In this document: in pieces, positions 11,869 through 20,202 of the stretch
How positions within the stretch are numbered: position 1 is the stretch's first letter
How the letters are laid out: the number at the start of each line of letters is the position of its first letter
Origin: Frankia sp. RB7
GTDB lineage: Bacteria; Pseudomonadota; Alphaproteobacteria; Rhizobiales; Xanthobacteraceae
Assembly (NCBI GenBank): GCA_030403585.1
Contig: JAUEPE010000002.1
Location: forward strand, 124,001-188,000
Length of the DNA stretch: 64,000 bases
Reading direction: 5' to 3'
Notes under the pieces: model-generated
Databases searched by the model: none
Seen by the model: the letters and a program-made list of their open reading frames with translations, nothing else
What the model was told of the DNA's origin: nothing
Made by a program: the position numbers and the translations under genes

Positions 11869-14151
11869 ATGGCGGAGTCGGGCCGGCCGCAGCGTGTCTC
11901 GCAGGGGATTGCCGGGACTTGGCCCACAGGCCGGACCGCGTCGGCCGGCGGCTTTGTCCCTGCAGGCTTTGGCGTTTGGCCTGCAATCGTCGGGCGGCTG
12001 CGCGAATGGGCCAAGGCCGAAGCCGGCGCCGGGCGACTGTTTCCCTGGGTGCCCATCGCCTTCAGCTGCGGCATTGCGCTCTACTTCGCTGCCGATCACG
12101 AGCCGGTGCTGTGGGTTGCTGCCACGACGGCGGTGGCACTGGCGCTCGGGGCAGTGTTGTTGCGGCGCAGCCGGTGGTTTGCGCCCGCGATCATGATCGC
12201 AGCGGTCGCGGCCGGCTTTGCCATGGCAACCTGGAAGACGGCGCGCATCTCGCACACGGTACTCGCCAAGCCGCTTTATTCGGTGTCGCTGTCGGGCTTC
12301 GTCGAGACCCGCGACATCCGCGAACGCACCGATCGTTTCGTGCTGCGCGTCACCGCGATGGACGCCCAGCGCAGCGACGTGAAGCTCGAGCGTGTCCGCC
12401 TTTCCGTGCGCAAGGGGACGGCGCCCGACGTCGGCAGCTTCGTGCAGCTGAAGGCGCGGCTGATGCCGCCGCTCGCACCATTGCGGCCGGGCAGCTACGA
12501 TTTCTCGCGCGACATGTTTTTTCAGGGCATCGGCGCCTCCGGTTTCGTGATGGGAGCGATCGCCGCGTCCGCGCCGCCCGATGCCGGCGGCCTGCGGCTG
12601 TGCTATGCGGCGGTCATGCAGGGGCTGCGCGATGCGATCGACGCGCGCATCCGCGCCACGCTCGACGGCGACAACCGCGCGATCGCGACTGCGCTTTTGA
12701 CCGGCCGTCGCGATGCGATCACGACGCCCGTCAACGATGCGATGTTCATCTCCGGCCTCGGCCATGTGCTGTCGATCTCGGGCTACCATATGGCCGTCGT
12801 CGCCGGTGTCGTCTTCTTCGCGGTGCGCGCGCTGCTGGCGCTGATCCCCGGGCTGGCGGCCGGCTTCGCCATCAAGAAATGGTCGGCCGCCGCGGCGCTA
12901 GTCGCCTCCGCGTTCTATCTGCTGCTGTCGGGCGCGGAGGTTGCGACCCAACGGTCGTTCTTCATGACCGCCGTGGTGCTGATCGCTGTCATGGTCGATC
13001 GCCGCGCTATCACGTTCCGCACGCTGGCGGTGGCCGCGCTGATCGTGCTCGCGGTCGCGCCTGAGGCGCTGGTGCATCCGAGCTTCCAGATGTCCTTCGC
13101 GGCAACGCTTGGGCTCGTCGCGCTGGTGCAGGTCGGCATGCCGAACCTGTTTGCCTCGCCCGATCATTCGACCACCGCGCGCATCGCGCTGTGGGGCGGC
13201 CGCGAGATCGCGATGCTGTTCATGGCCTCGATGATTGCGGGATTTGCGACCACTCCCTACGCCGCCTTCCATTTCCACCGCGTGACGCCCTACGGCGTGC
13301 TCGCCAATCTCGGCGCGATGCCGGTGGTCTCGGCGCTGGTGATGCCGGCCGGGCTGCTGGGATTGCTCGCGGCGCCCTTCGGGCTCGACGGTGTGTTCTG
13401 GTGGCTGATGGGGATCGGTATCGATTGGATGATCGCGGTCACGCGATGGGTAGCGGCATTACCCGGCGCGGTCGGTCACATCAGTGCCTTTGGCATCGCG
13501 CCGCTGATCGCGGCGAGCCTCGGGCTCGTCCTGATGGGGTTGTTGCGCACGCCCTTGCGCTGGTCGGGCGCGGTCGTGCTCGTGGCGGCAATCGTCTGGG
13601 GTCTGTCGGTCCGGCAACCCGACATCCTCATCGCCGGTGACGGCCAGAACGTCGCGGTGCGGGGCAGGGACGGGCAGTTGCACCTGATGAGGACCAACAA
13701 GGACAATTTCCTGCTCAAGGAGTGGTTGGCTGCGGACGCCGACCCGCGCGATGCCGCCAGCGCCTCGCTCAGTGACGGCGTGTCGTGCGACGAGTTTGGC
13801 TGCGTGACGTCACTCGCCGACGGCCGGATGATTGCGCAGGCGCTGCGCATCGATGCGCTGAGCGACGATTGCAGCCGCGCAGCACTGGTGGTGACGGCAA
13901 GGCCCGCGCCGCCGGATTGTGGTGCGATGGTGGTCGATCGGCCGCGTCTCGCGCGCCAGGGCGCGCTGGCGCTGACGCAGCGTGGCGACGGTTTTGCGAT
14001 TCAGGCCGTGAAAGCGAGGGGCGCAAACCGCCCCTGGTCGCCGGCGGCGGCCGGCGATGGAGATTTCGAACAGACCCTCATGCCGCGGTCGGCAGCTCCG
14101 CGCGTCCGGGACGCAACACCGTCGGAGGCCGATCTTCAGGCCGAAGATTAA
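11869..14151 (+). CDS. comEC: ComEC/Rec2-family competence membrane protein
   Basis: About 760 aa. The N-terminal third holds hydrophobic segments and a DUF4131-like region; the Competence domain follows with its hallmark HVLSISGYHMAVVAG (about residue 305) and many membrane helices to about residue 590. The C-terminal part is soluble. Related ComEC proteins translocate single-stranded DNA through the inner membrane during transformation. A full metallo-beta-lactamase HxHxDH motif, seen in many ComEC proteins, was not found in the C-terminus. The reading frame opens with GTG at 11860; I prefer the ATG at 11869, but no strong ribosome-binding site decides it. It converges on the next gene with only 10 nt between stops. 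Confidence 0.9.
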   Translation: MAESGRPQRVSQGIAGTWPTGRTASAGGFVPAGFGVWPAIVGRLREWAKAEAGAGRLFPWVPIAFSCGIALYFAADHEPVLWVAATTAVALALGAVLLRRSRWFAPAIMIAAVAAGFAMATWKTARISHTVLAKPLYSVSLSGFVETRDIRERTDRFVLRVTAMDAQRSDVKLERVRLSVRKGTAPDVGSFVQLKARLMPPLAPLRPGSYDFSRDMFFQGIGASGFVMGAIAASAPPDAGGLRLCYAAVMQGLRDAIDARIRATLDGDNRAIATALLTGRRDAITTPVNDAMFISGLGHVLSISGYHMAVVAGVVFFAVRALLALIPGLAAGFAIKKWSAAAALVASAFYLLLSGAEVATQRSFFMTAVVLIAVMVDRRAITFRTLAVAALIVLAVAPEALVHPSFQMSFAATLGLVALVQVGMPNLFASPDHSTTARIALWGGREIAMLFMASMIAGFATTPYAAFHFHRVTPYGVLANLGAMPVVSALVMPAGLLGLLAAPFGLDGVFWWLMGIGIDWMIAVTRWVAALPGAVGHISAFGIAPLIAASLGLVLMGLLRTPLRWSGAVVLVAAIVWGLSVRQPDILIAGDGQNVAVRGRDGQLHLMRTNKDNFLLKEWLAADADPRDAASASLSDGVSCDEFGCVTSLADGRMIAQALRIDALSDDCSRAALVVTARPAPPDCGAMVVDRPRLARQGALALTQRGDGFAIQAVKARGANRPWSPAAAGDGDFEQTLMPRSAAPRVRDATPSEADLQAED

Positions 14152-14161
14152 GATCGCCAGC

Positions 14162-14596
14162 TTAACCGATCGGCAGACGCGGGGGCGTCGAGCGGCTGTC
14201 GGCGACGATCTGCGGCTTGCGCTCGCGCTCGCCGACCGGCTGGGTCACCGGCAGTTGCAGCACGGTTGCGCGCTGGCCTTCGACGAGCTGCGTCACCAGC
14301 ACGTATTTGCCGTCGGGGAATTCGATCGCGTCGTGATGGCGATCGGGAATATGCGGATCGACCTTGCCGAACTTGCCGACGCGCGAGTTGACGGTGCGCG
14401 TCCAGATCCAGCGATTATCGTAGCGGACATTGTCGGCGAAGGCGAGCTCCGTTCCCGGCAGCAGGCAGACCGCGACCGACATGTCGGCTTCGGAGGCGAA
14501 GCCGCGCGTCGAGGTGCCGCGGAACGTGGTCGTGACGATCGTCTCGCCAACCTCTGCGGGACGCGTCGCGACGGCATGCAGGCTGTAGTCACACAT
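14162..14596 (-). CDS. Conserved protein of unknown function (144 aa)
   Basis: I do not recognise a named family. The protein begins MCDYSLHAVATRPAEVGE, has no signal peptide or membrane segment, and contains a stretch rich in Trp, Arg and Tyr (NVRYDNRWIWTRTVNSRVGK) plus HIPDRHHDAIEFPDGKYVL, which suggests a compact beta fold. Base composition and codon use resemble neighbouring genes, so it is likely real. The ribosome-binding site GAGGAG lies just upstream but partly inside a predicted hairpin (14598-14626). It is convergent with comEC. Confidence 0.75.
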   Translation of the reverse strand: MCDYSLHAVATRPAEVGETIVTTTFRGTSTRGFASEADMSVAVCLLPGTELAFADNVRYDNRWIWTRTVNSRVGKFGKVDPHIPDRHHDAIEFPDGKYVLVTQLVEGQRATVLQLPVTQPVGERERKPQIVADSRSTPPRLPIG

Positions 14597-14597
14597 C

Positions 14598-14644
14598 GGG
14601 TGCTCCTCAATCGGGATAGAGCACCCGCGCCTCTTCTGAGGCGC
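14598..14644 (-). promoter_or_regulatory. Tandem hairpins in the leader of the 144-aa gene
   Basis: On the minus strand a 7-bp stem (GCGCCTC / GAGGCGC, 4-nt loop, 14627-14644) abuts an 8-bp stem (GGGTGCTC / GAGCACCC, 13-nt loop, 14598-14626). The second stem takes up half of the GAGGAG ribosome-binding site and ends one base before the ATG. This could limit translation; it is equally possible that it is a DNA-level operator. Confidence 0.5.
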
Positions 14645-14789
14645 AGGCCTCTATCAGAGTGGAAGCCGCCAAGCGTCTGCTTGGTTGTGGGCAAATCTGC
14701 GGCTTGGATTCGCGGACCACCATCACAATATCTTTTTCAAATGTGTGAGGAACAAAGCCTGCTCCTGTGCATCCAGCGAGCTTCTTCCG

Positions 14790-14993
14790 TCAGTGGCCTG
14801 CGGGTGCCGACCAGCCAGAATATGGCCAGGCCGGTTGTGATGGCTGCGTGACGGCGTTGTGGGCATTGCGGAATTGCTCGCTCGTTGCCTGCGGTGCCTT
14901 GCGGGCGTGGCGCTGCGGCTGTGCGGCGAAGGCCTGCGACGCTGATGCTGCGATCAGCGCTATCGTCACGGTGCTCAAAACGATCTTGCGCAT
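14790..14993 (-). CDS. Small secreted protein (67 aa)
   Basis: The protein opens with a clear Sec signal peptide (MRKIVLSTVTIALIAASASQ) and an AFA/A cleavage site, leaving a mature part of about 43 residues rich in His, Gln, Ala and Pro. A strong ribosome-binding site (GAGGAG) precedes the ATG. Small periplasmic proteins of this type are widespread in Bradyrhizobium and mostly uncharacterised. No cysteines or metal-binding motif are evident. It is monocistronic, about 170 nt from the end of lexA on the same strand. Confidence 0.8.
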   Translation of the reverse strand: MRKIVLSTVTIALIAASASQAFAAQPQRHARKAPQATSEQFRNAHNAVTQPSQPAWPYSGWSAPAGH

Positions 14994-15115
14994 GGTTGTC
15001 TCCTCGGTGTCTCAAAAGCCTGCGAAGCGTTGCGTGCTTCGTTGCGGCATGCCGAGGATGTAGCGCTGGAGAGGGGGCCGGATAATCTGTGCAAAACCAG
15101 AAAGACTATCCAGCC

Positions 15116-15137
15116 GGAGCGGACAATCGTCCGCTCC
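15116..15137 (-). terminator. Likely terminator of lexA
   Basis: A perfect 9-bp GC-rich inverted repeat (GGAGCGGAC / GTCCGCTCC) with a 4-nt loop lies 23 nt beyond the lexA stop codon. The U-tract beyond it is broken (TCTTTCTGGTTTT), so termination is plausible but not certain. Confidence 0.6.
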
Positions 15138-15160
15138 AATCGTTGATCGCGCGCGAGCGC

Positions 15161-15871
15161 TCAGTACTTGCGGTAGAGCCCGATCAGCTTGCCCTGGATC
15201 TTGACCCGGTTGGGCGGCAGGATGCGGACCTCATAAGCCGAGTTGGCCGGCTCGAGTGCAATCGAAGCGCCACGGCGGCGGAAACGCTTCAACGTCGCTT
15301 CCTCGTCGTCGATCAGGGCGACCACGATGTCGCCGGTGTCGGCGCTCTCGTTGCGCTGGATCAGCGCCATGTCGCCGTCGAGAATGCCGGCTTCCACCAT
15401 GGAATCGCCGCGCACTTCGAGCGCGTAATGCTCGCCCGAGCCGAGCATGTCGGGAGGGACGCTGATGGTGTGGCTGCGGGTTTGCAAAGCCTCGATCGGT
15501 GTACCAGCCGCGATCCGGCCCATCACGGGCACCGCGACGGGGCGCTCGCCATCGTCCGCGGACGCGCTGGAGCTCGTGCGCACCTTGCCGAGATTGCCCT
15601 CGATGACGCTCGGCGTGAAGCCGCGGCGGCTGCCGGCTGCGGCCTGGAGCTCAGGCAGCTTGATCACCTCGATGGCTCGGGCGCGGTTGGGCAGGCGGCG
15701 GATGAAGCCGCGCTCCTCGAGCGCAGTGATCAGGCGATGGATGCCCGACTTCGAGCGCAGATCGAGCGCGTCCTTCATCTCGTCGAAGGAGGGCGGCACG
15801 CCGCTTTCCTTCAGCCGCTCGCTGATGAACCGCAGGAGCTCGTATTGTTTGCGCGTTAACATCTCGACCAA
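15161..15871 (-). CDS. lexA: LexA repressor (SOS regulator)
   Basis: This 236-aa protein is LexA. The N-terminal winged helix-turn-helix includes [18 protein letters not shown] (about residues 27-47). The autocleavage Ala-Gly bond is in [13 protein letters not shown], and the catalytic Ser (GDSMVEAGI) and Lys ([10 protein letters not shown]) of the S24 peptidase domain are intact. It represses DNA-damage genes until RecA-stimulated self-cleavage. The linker is longer than in E. coli LexA, as is usual in alphaproteobacteria. A perfect alphaproteobacterial LexA box lies about 90 nt upstream (15963-15977), supporting autoregulation. Confidence 0.98.
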   Translation of the reverse strand: MVEMLTRKQYELLRFISERLKESGVPPSFDEMKDALDLRSKSGIHRLITALEERGFIRRLPNRARAIEVIKLPELQAAAGSRRGFTPSVIEGNLGKVRTSSSASADDGERPVAVPVMGRIAAGTPIEALQTRSHTISVPPDMLGSGEHYALEVRGDSMVEAGILDGDMALIQRNESADTGDIVVALIDDEEATLKRFRRRGASIALEPANSAYEVRILPPNRVKIQGKLIGLYRKY

Positions 15872-15962
15872 AATCCCCCGGTTGATGTCGTTCGATTCCG
15901 AGACGCTGAATTCAGCAATAAGCCGCTACAAGCTCGAAACAAATCATGAACGGACACTATAT

Positions 15963-15977
15963 GTTCGATACATGTTC
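15963..15977. promoter_or_regulatory. LexA box (GTTC-N7-GTTC)
   Basis: The direct repeat GTTC-GATACAT-GTTC matches the known alphaproteobacterial LexA operator exactly. It is located between moeA and lexA, upstream of lexA on the minus strand, as expected for autoregulation. A nearby GAAC-N6-GAAC (around 16018) has the wrong spacing. Confidence 0.85.
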
Positions 15978-16038
15978 CGCAACTGCTTAATTTACCGTGA
16001 ACGCGACAAAGTTCGCGGAACGGTTGCGAACGCTGCGC

Positions 16039-17250
16039 TCAAACGGGCAGTCGCAGCACCTCGCAGGGAGCACCCGCTTCGGCCTTCGGTGCGAACGGTG
16101 CCCGCACGAGAAGTGCCTGTGCCGCAGCGAGATTCGCAAGCAGCGAGGAATCCTGGTGATTGACCGGAAGGGCGATCAGCGTACCGTCGTCACGCATATC
16201 GAGGCGGGTGCGCAGATAATCCTCGCGCTGGTCATTGGCGCCGACGTCGCGGCCGAGCACGGCGCGCTCGCGGCGATGATGAACCACCGAACGGCCCGAC
16301 AACGCGCGAATCAGCGGCACCATGAACAGGAAGCCGCAAACGTAAGATGACACGGGATTGCCGGGCAGGCCGATCACACGCATTGCCCCGAGTTGCCCGT
16401 TCATCATCGGCTTGCCTGGCCGCATCGCGATCTTCCAGAACGCCATCGAGGTGCCTTCATCCCGGAGCGCCTGCTGCACAAGATCATGGTCGCCGACCGA
16501 GGCACCGCCGGTCGTGATCAGGATGTCGGCGCCGGATTCGAGCGCGCGGCGGATGCCGGCGGTGGTGGCGGCAAGCGTGTCGGCGGCAATCCCGAGGTCG
16601 ATGGTGTCGGCACCCTCGCTGCGGGCGAGCGCATGCAGGGCGTAGCCGTTGGAATAGACGATCTGGCCGTGGCCGGGCGTCGTGCCCGGCATCACCAGCT
16701 CGTCGCCGGTAGCGAGAATCGCGACCTTAGGACGGCGGCGGACCTCAAGCTGCGGGTGGTTCATGCCGGCGGCGAGCGCGAGGTCGCGCTCGGTCAGCCG
16801 GGCGCCCTTGCGCAGCAGCACGTCACCCTCGGAGAAGTCGATGCCGGCCGGGCGGATGTGCCGCCCGGTGACGGCGGCCTCCTTGATCACGATGCGCTTG
16901 CCGTCGGCGACGGTGTCCTCCTGGATCACGACCGCATCGGCGCCGTCGGGAACGACGCCACCGGTGAATATCCGCACGGATTCGCCGACGCCAACGGTTC
17001 CTGCAAACGGCCGGCCGGCAGCGACCTCGCCAATGACGGCGAGCTGCGCGTCAATCCTGGCCGCATCGGCCGCGCGGACGGCGTAGCCGTCCATCGCCGA
17101 CATTGCTTCCGGCGGCTGCGTGCGCCGCGAAGCGACGTCGCGCGCGAGCACGCGATGGAAGGCGTCGTCGAGCGCGACCGATTCCTCGGGCAGCGGCTCT
17201 GCGCCGGCAAGCACCGCGGCGAGCGCGTCAGAAACCGGCATCAAGGCCAC
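16039..17250 (-). CDS. moeA: Molybdopterin molybdotransferase
   Basis: The protein (403 aa from the chosen start) inserts molybdate into adenylylated molybdopterin in the cytoplasm. Visible family motifs are the N-terminal SAMDGYAVR segment, GDELVMPG, the MoCF-binding loop TTGGASVGDHDLV, and the MRPGKPM segment. The long frame to 17349 lacks a ribosome-binding site, whereas the GTG at 17250 has GGGAG six bases upstream, giving an N-terminus of MALMPVSDALAAV. It lies upstream of lexA on the same strand but about 170 nt away, with lexA having its own operator. Its pathway partner moaC is 7.7 kb away. Confidence 0.95.
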   Translation of the reverse strand: MALMPVSDALAAVLAGAEPLPEESVALDDAFHRVLARDVASRRTQPPEAMSAMDGYAVRAADAARIDAQLAVIGEVAAGRPFAGTVGVGESVRIFTGGVVPDGADAVVIQEDTVADGKRIVIKEAAVTGRHIRPAGIDFSEGDVLLRKGARLTERDLALAAGMNHPQLEVRRRPKVAILATGDELVMPGTTPGHGQIVYSNGYALHALARSEGADTIDLGIAADTLAATTAGIRRALESGADILITTGGASVGDHDLVQQALRDEGTSMAFWKIAMRPGKPMMNGQLGAMRVIGLPGNPVSSYVCGFLFMVPLIRALSGRSVVHHRRERAVLGRDVGANDQREDYLRTRLDMRDDGTLIALPVNHQDSSLLANLAAAQALLVRAPFAPKAEAGAPCEVLRLPV

Positions 17251-17388
17251 GGTGAACTCCCGCAACAAAATCGAAGGACTCGGTCGGCAAGCTTCTAGCC
17301 GAGCGGAGAGGCCGACGCAAAAGGGCTCGTCAATCGAGCAGCAAGCCACACTTCCTTTCGGCGCTGGCTCGGCTTATTTTTTCTCCCC

Positions 17389-17615
17389 ATGACAAAATTG
17401 CTCGAAAAGGCCCTCCGGGCTGTGCGGCAGCTTCCTGCGGATAGCCAGGATCAGATCGCGCGCGCGATGCTGGCTTTGACCGGCAACACTGGAGAGCCCA
17501 AGGAGATCGATCCCGGGCATCTTCCGGCGGTGCTTGAGGGGCTCGCACAAGCCAACCTGCGCCAGTTTGGGTCTGACGCGAGGTCGCTGCCGCGTTCCGT
17601 CGCTTTGAGCGATAA
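17389..17615 (+). pseudogene. Antitoxin-like gene, frameshifted
   Basis: The first 64 codons encode MTKLLEKALRAVRQLPADSQ, then IARAMLAL and a LPAVLEGLAQA segment, resembling the short antitoxin-type proteins that precede ParE/RelE toxins in rhizobia. After GAC GCG at 17580 the frame is lost. Reading from 17583 in the +1 frame restores the expected ending VAAAFRRFER and a stop at 17613-17615, so one base (probably a G in GCGGAG) appears deleted. An intact protein would have had about 75 residues. The longer frame through 17991 is therefore an artefact of the frameshift. Confidence 0.65.
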
Positions 17616-17760
17616 AGTTCCGGTTCACCGGGCGAAGAGGTCGGCGAAATCGTCATTATTCTCACGATCCAGCGTCCCGCGCGGGAGCGCGAGCATCCGG
17701 GCGCCTAACAAAACTCAAGTCCGCCGGGGCATGATCCGGAAGGCGAGATGGACCGGCACG
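17616..17760 (+). pseudogene. Degraded ParE/RelE-type toxin remnant
   Basis: Directly after the antitoxin-like frame, fragments of a toxin can be read in three different frames: KFRFTGR (17615-17635), VGEIVIILTIQ (17640-17672), and SVPRGSASIR (17677-17706). In order they match the N-terminal pattern of ParE-like toxins. No initiating codon or continuous frame remains, and the C-terminal part is missing. The combination suggests a dead toxin-antitoxin module. Confidence 0.45.
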
Positions 17761-17810
17761 AACATGGCCTTGGCAAGCACGGGGATGACGAAAGCCATGG
17801 CCAGTATCGG

Positions 17811-18005
17811 TCAGGTCCCTGACTGCTTGGCCGGTCTGACGTCGGGCGCTTGGGGGCCCTGGTCCCTGTCGGGCATCGGATCGGCCTGGGCCTTCAGATC
17901 AGCCGCCTTGCTCATCAGCTTGGCTGAAAGCTCGGAGTCCGAGGTGGTCCTGGCGAATTTGACCAGCAGGGAGGCCTGCTTGGTGAGGTAGGTTTTGCCC
18001 AACAC
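17811..18005 (-). CDS. Small protein of unknown function (64 aa)
   Basis: A GTG at 18005 preceded by GGAAG at a seven-base spacing gives a 64-residue protein with a helical KQASLLVKFARTTSDSELSA section and LMSKAADLKAQADP, ending in a Pro/Gln-rich tail. Similar short helical proteins with a KAADLKSQ-like motif are scattered through Bradyrhizobium, without known function. A longer frame to 18092 has no supporting signal. No signal peptide or membrane segment. It lies between the dead toxin-antitoxin module and the HAD gene. Confidence 0.6.
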   Translation of the reverse strand: MLGKTYLTKQASLLVKFARTTSDSELSAKLMSKAADLKAQADPMPDRDQGPQAPDVRPAKQSGT

Positions 18006-18142
18006 GATTGTACTTCCGTTCGTAGACTTCCCAACGGACTCTAGAGTCCGGAAGCGGGCATTCCGTTCCCGGAACTCCGTACAAAAATGCACAAAGTGTT
18101 TTGGTTCCTCGTTTCCGGGTGAAATTGTTCCGGAATCGGCGG

Positions 18143-18769
18143 TCAGACCCCCAGCGCCTTCAGTGCGATGCCGACGTCGCGGGGCGAGGTGACGTGCACC
18201 GTTGTCAGGCCCCGCGCCCGCGCTCCCTCGATATTCTCGGCGAGGTCATCGAAGAACACGATCCGGTTCGCGGGCACGCCCATCGCGGCGACGACATGGT
18301 CGAACGCTTCCGCGTCCGGTTTGCGCAGCCCGATGCTGGACGACAGATAGAGCTCGCGGAAATGGCCGAGCAGTTCGGCATATTCCTTAGAGAAATGGTC
18401 GACATGCGGGCGGTTGGTGTTGGAGAAGGCATAGAGCGGCATCTGCTTCGCGGCACGCGGCAGCAATTCCGCGATGTCAGGCATCTCGCCGGCGAAGATC
18501 GCGTTCCATCCCTCCAGGAACTGCGCATCCGAAATGGCAATTCCAAGCGATGAGCGCAGGGACTGGAAATAGTCCTCGTCGCTGATCTTGCCGACCTCGT
18601 GCAGCCGGTAAGCCTCGCTGTTACGTTGATAGCGCGTGACGATGGCTTCGGGCTTGAGGCCTGCATGTCCCGCCCAGCAGGCGATCGCCTTGGAGAAATC
18701 GATGTCGAGCACGACGCGCCCGAGATCGAACAGAAGCGCATCCGCGCTGCCGGGAGAGAGCGGTGTCAT
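18143..18769 (-). CDS. HAD-family phosphatase (YihX-like)
   Basis: This 208-aa protein belongs to HAD subfamily IA. The first motif is DLGRVVLDID, where the usual second Asp of DxD is Gly, as in E. coli YihX (alpha-D-glucose-1-phosphatase, DLGNVIVDID). Motif II is FSNTN, motif III has the Lys of GLRKPDAEAF, and motif IV is FFDDLAENI. It is probably a cytoplasmic sugar-phosphate phosphatase; the exact substrate cannot be assigned. It follows the FMN dehydrogenase gene by 15 nt on the same strand, so the two are probably cotranscribed. Confidence 0.88.
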   Translation of the reverse strand: MTPLSPGSADALLFDLGRVVLDIDFSKAIACWAGHAGLKPEAIVTRYQRNSEAYRLHEVGKISDEDYFQSLRSSLGIAISDAQFLEGWNAIFAGEMPDIAELLPRAAKQMPLYAFSNTNRPHVDHFSKEYAELLGHFRELYLSSSIGLRKPDAEAFDHVVAAMGVPANRIVFFDDLAENIEGARARGLTTVHVTSPRDVGIALKALGV

Positions 18770-18784
18770 TGCGTCCTTGTCTCG

Positions 18785-19912
18785 TCAGTACCGGTAGGGC
18801 TCGTGGTCGAACAGCGGGAATGCGCTGAACACGCTCGGCGCATTGGTTGCGGTGGCCTGGTGCAGGCAGGATTTGTTGACCTCGGCAAACGAGGTGGCCC
18901 CGAGGAGACCGAGGCAGCGCAGCACCTCGTCCTCGAGCAGCTCGAGCATTCGCGTCACGCCGCTCTCGCCGGCCGCCGCCAGGGCCCAGCATTGCAGCCG
19001 GCCAATGCCGACGAGGTCGGCGCCCGCCGCGATCGCCTTGACGATGTCGGTGCCGCGGCAGATCCCGCCATCCACCATGATCTTGGAGCGGCCCTTCACG
19101 GCGTCGACGATCTCGGGCAGCACATGCATGGCGCCGCGGCCGTGATCGAGCTGGCGGCCGCCATGGTTGGAGACGTAGATCCACTCGACGCCGTGATCGA
19201 CCGCGATCTGCGCGTCCTCGGCGGTGGCGATGCCCTTGAGGATCAGCGGTATCCTGAACTTGTCCTTGACCATCTTCACGGTCCGCCACTCCAGCCCCTT
19301 CTGGTAGTCGCCGCCGGTGGCGCGCAGGCGGCTTTCGCGAACGTAGCGCTTGGCGATGTCACGCTCACGACGGCTGTAATGGGCGGTGTCGACGGTCAGG
19401 CAGAAGGCGGCATAATTGGCCTTCTCGGCGCGGCTGACAACGTCGGCGACGAATGCGTCATCGCCGCGGACATAGAGCTGGTACATGCGCAGCGCATCGG
19501 GGGCGGCTTCGGCGGTCTTCTCGAGGCCGGGCTCGGAGACCGAGCTCAGCATATGCGACGCCCCGAAGGTGCCGGCCGCGCGCGCAACGCTGGCGGCTCC
19601 ATGCGGGTCGAAGATTTCCAGCGCACCGACGGGGGCGAGCACCACGGGCAGGCGCATCTTGCGGCCAAACTGTTCGACCGAGCCGGAGACCTTGCGCACG
19701 TCACGCAGCACACGCGGGCGGAAAGCGATCTCGTCCAGCGCCATGCGGTTGCGGCGCATCGTGGTCTCAGTCTCGGCGGCGCCGATGATGTAGTCCCAGG
19801 CGTTCTGGTTGAGGTTGGAACGCGCCTTCCGGATAAATTCGTGCAGGTTCTGGAACGGCTCGCTGCTGGCGCCGAGTTCGGCGTTCCGTTCCGGCCGGAG
19901 TGCTTCGTTCAT
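18785..19912 (-). CDS. FMN-dependent alpha-hydroxy acid dehydrogenase
   Basis: This 375-aa TIM-barrel flavoprotein belongs to the L-lactate dehydrogenase/glycolate oxidase/mandelate dehydrogenase family. The active-site signature SNHGGRQLD (about residues 244-252) carries the catalytic His and Arg, and the FMN phosphate site follows at MVDGGICRGTDIVKA and GIGRL. It lacks a membrane-anchoring insertion, so it may be a soluble oxidase-type enzyme. The substrate (lactate, glycolate or another 2-hydroxy acid) is not determinable here. It is upstream of the HAD gene, probably in one transcript. Confidence 0.92.
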   Translation of the reverse strand: MNEALRPERNAELGASSEPFQNLHEFIRKARSNLNQNAWDYIIGAAETETTMRRNRMALDEIAFRPRVLRDVRKVSGSVEQFGRKMRLPVVLAPVGALEIFDPHGAASVARAAGTFGASHMLSSVSEPGLEKTAEAAPDALRMYQLYVRGDDAFVADVVSRAEKANYAAFCLTVDTAHYSRRERDIAKRYVRESRLRATGGDYQKGLEWRTVKMVKDKFRIPLILKGIATAEDAQIAVDHGVEWIYVSNHGGRQLDHGRGAMHVLPEIVDAVKGRSKIMVDGGICRGTDIVKAIAAGADLVGIGRLQCWALAAAGESGVTRMLELLEDEVLRCLGLLGATSFAEVNKSCLHQATATNAPSVFSAFPLFDHEPYRY

Positions 19913-20202
19913 TGTTATCCTCCCGAGAATTTGAAGCCTTATGTCATCGGGTATCTCGTCCGGCCCTCCAAAACCATCCTAAAATCGCATAGCTGTGAAG
20001 CGTGGCTCGGCCGATCGATTCCCGAGTGGCGGGCAATGGTTTCGGAACGTTGCCAAAAGTTTAGGCCAGGGCGAAGGGATTTTTGCGGTATACCCGCGGG
20101 CGTGGCAGCCCGGCCTTGAAGAAACCCGAATGGTATTGTGAGAACCGGACCGGATCGCCATTTGCGTGGTGTCCCGTCCCAAGCGAAAAGGCCAACCATT
20201 CC

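Noticed and set aside
16010..16032. Second LexA box
   Set aside because: The GAAC pair has a 6-base spacer instead of the required 7.
17250..17388. Attachment site or direct repeats at the edge of the moeA-moaC insertion
   Set aside because: No duplicated sequence or tRNA end matching the other boundary was found by reading.
17389..17991. A single 200-aa gene
   Set aside because: Only the first 64 codons look like a known type of protein; the rest arises from a frameshift and from the complement of the 64-aa minus-strand gene.
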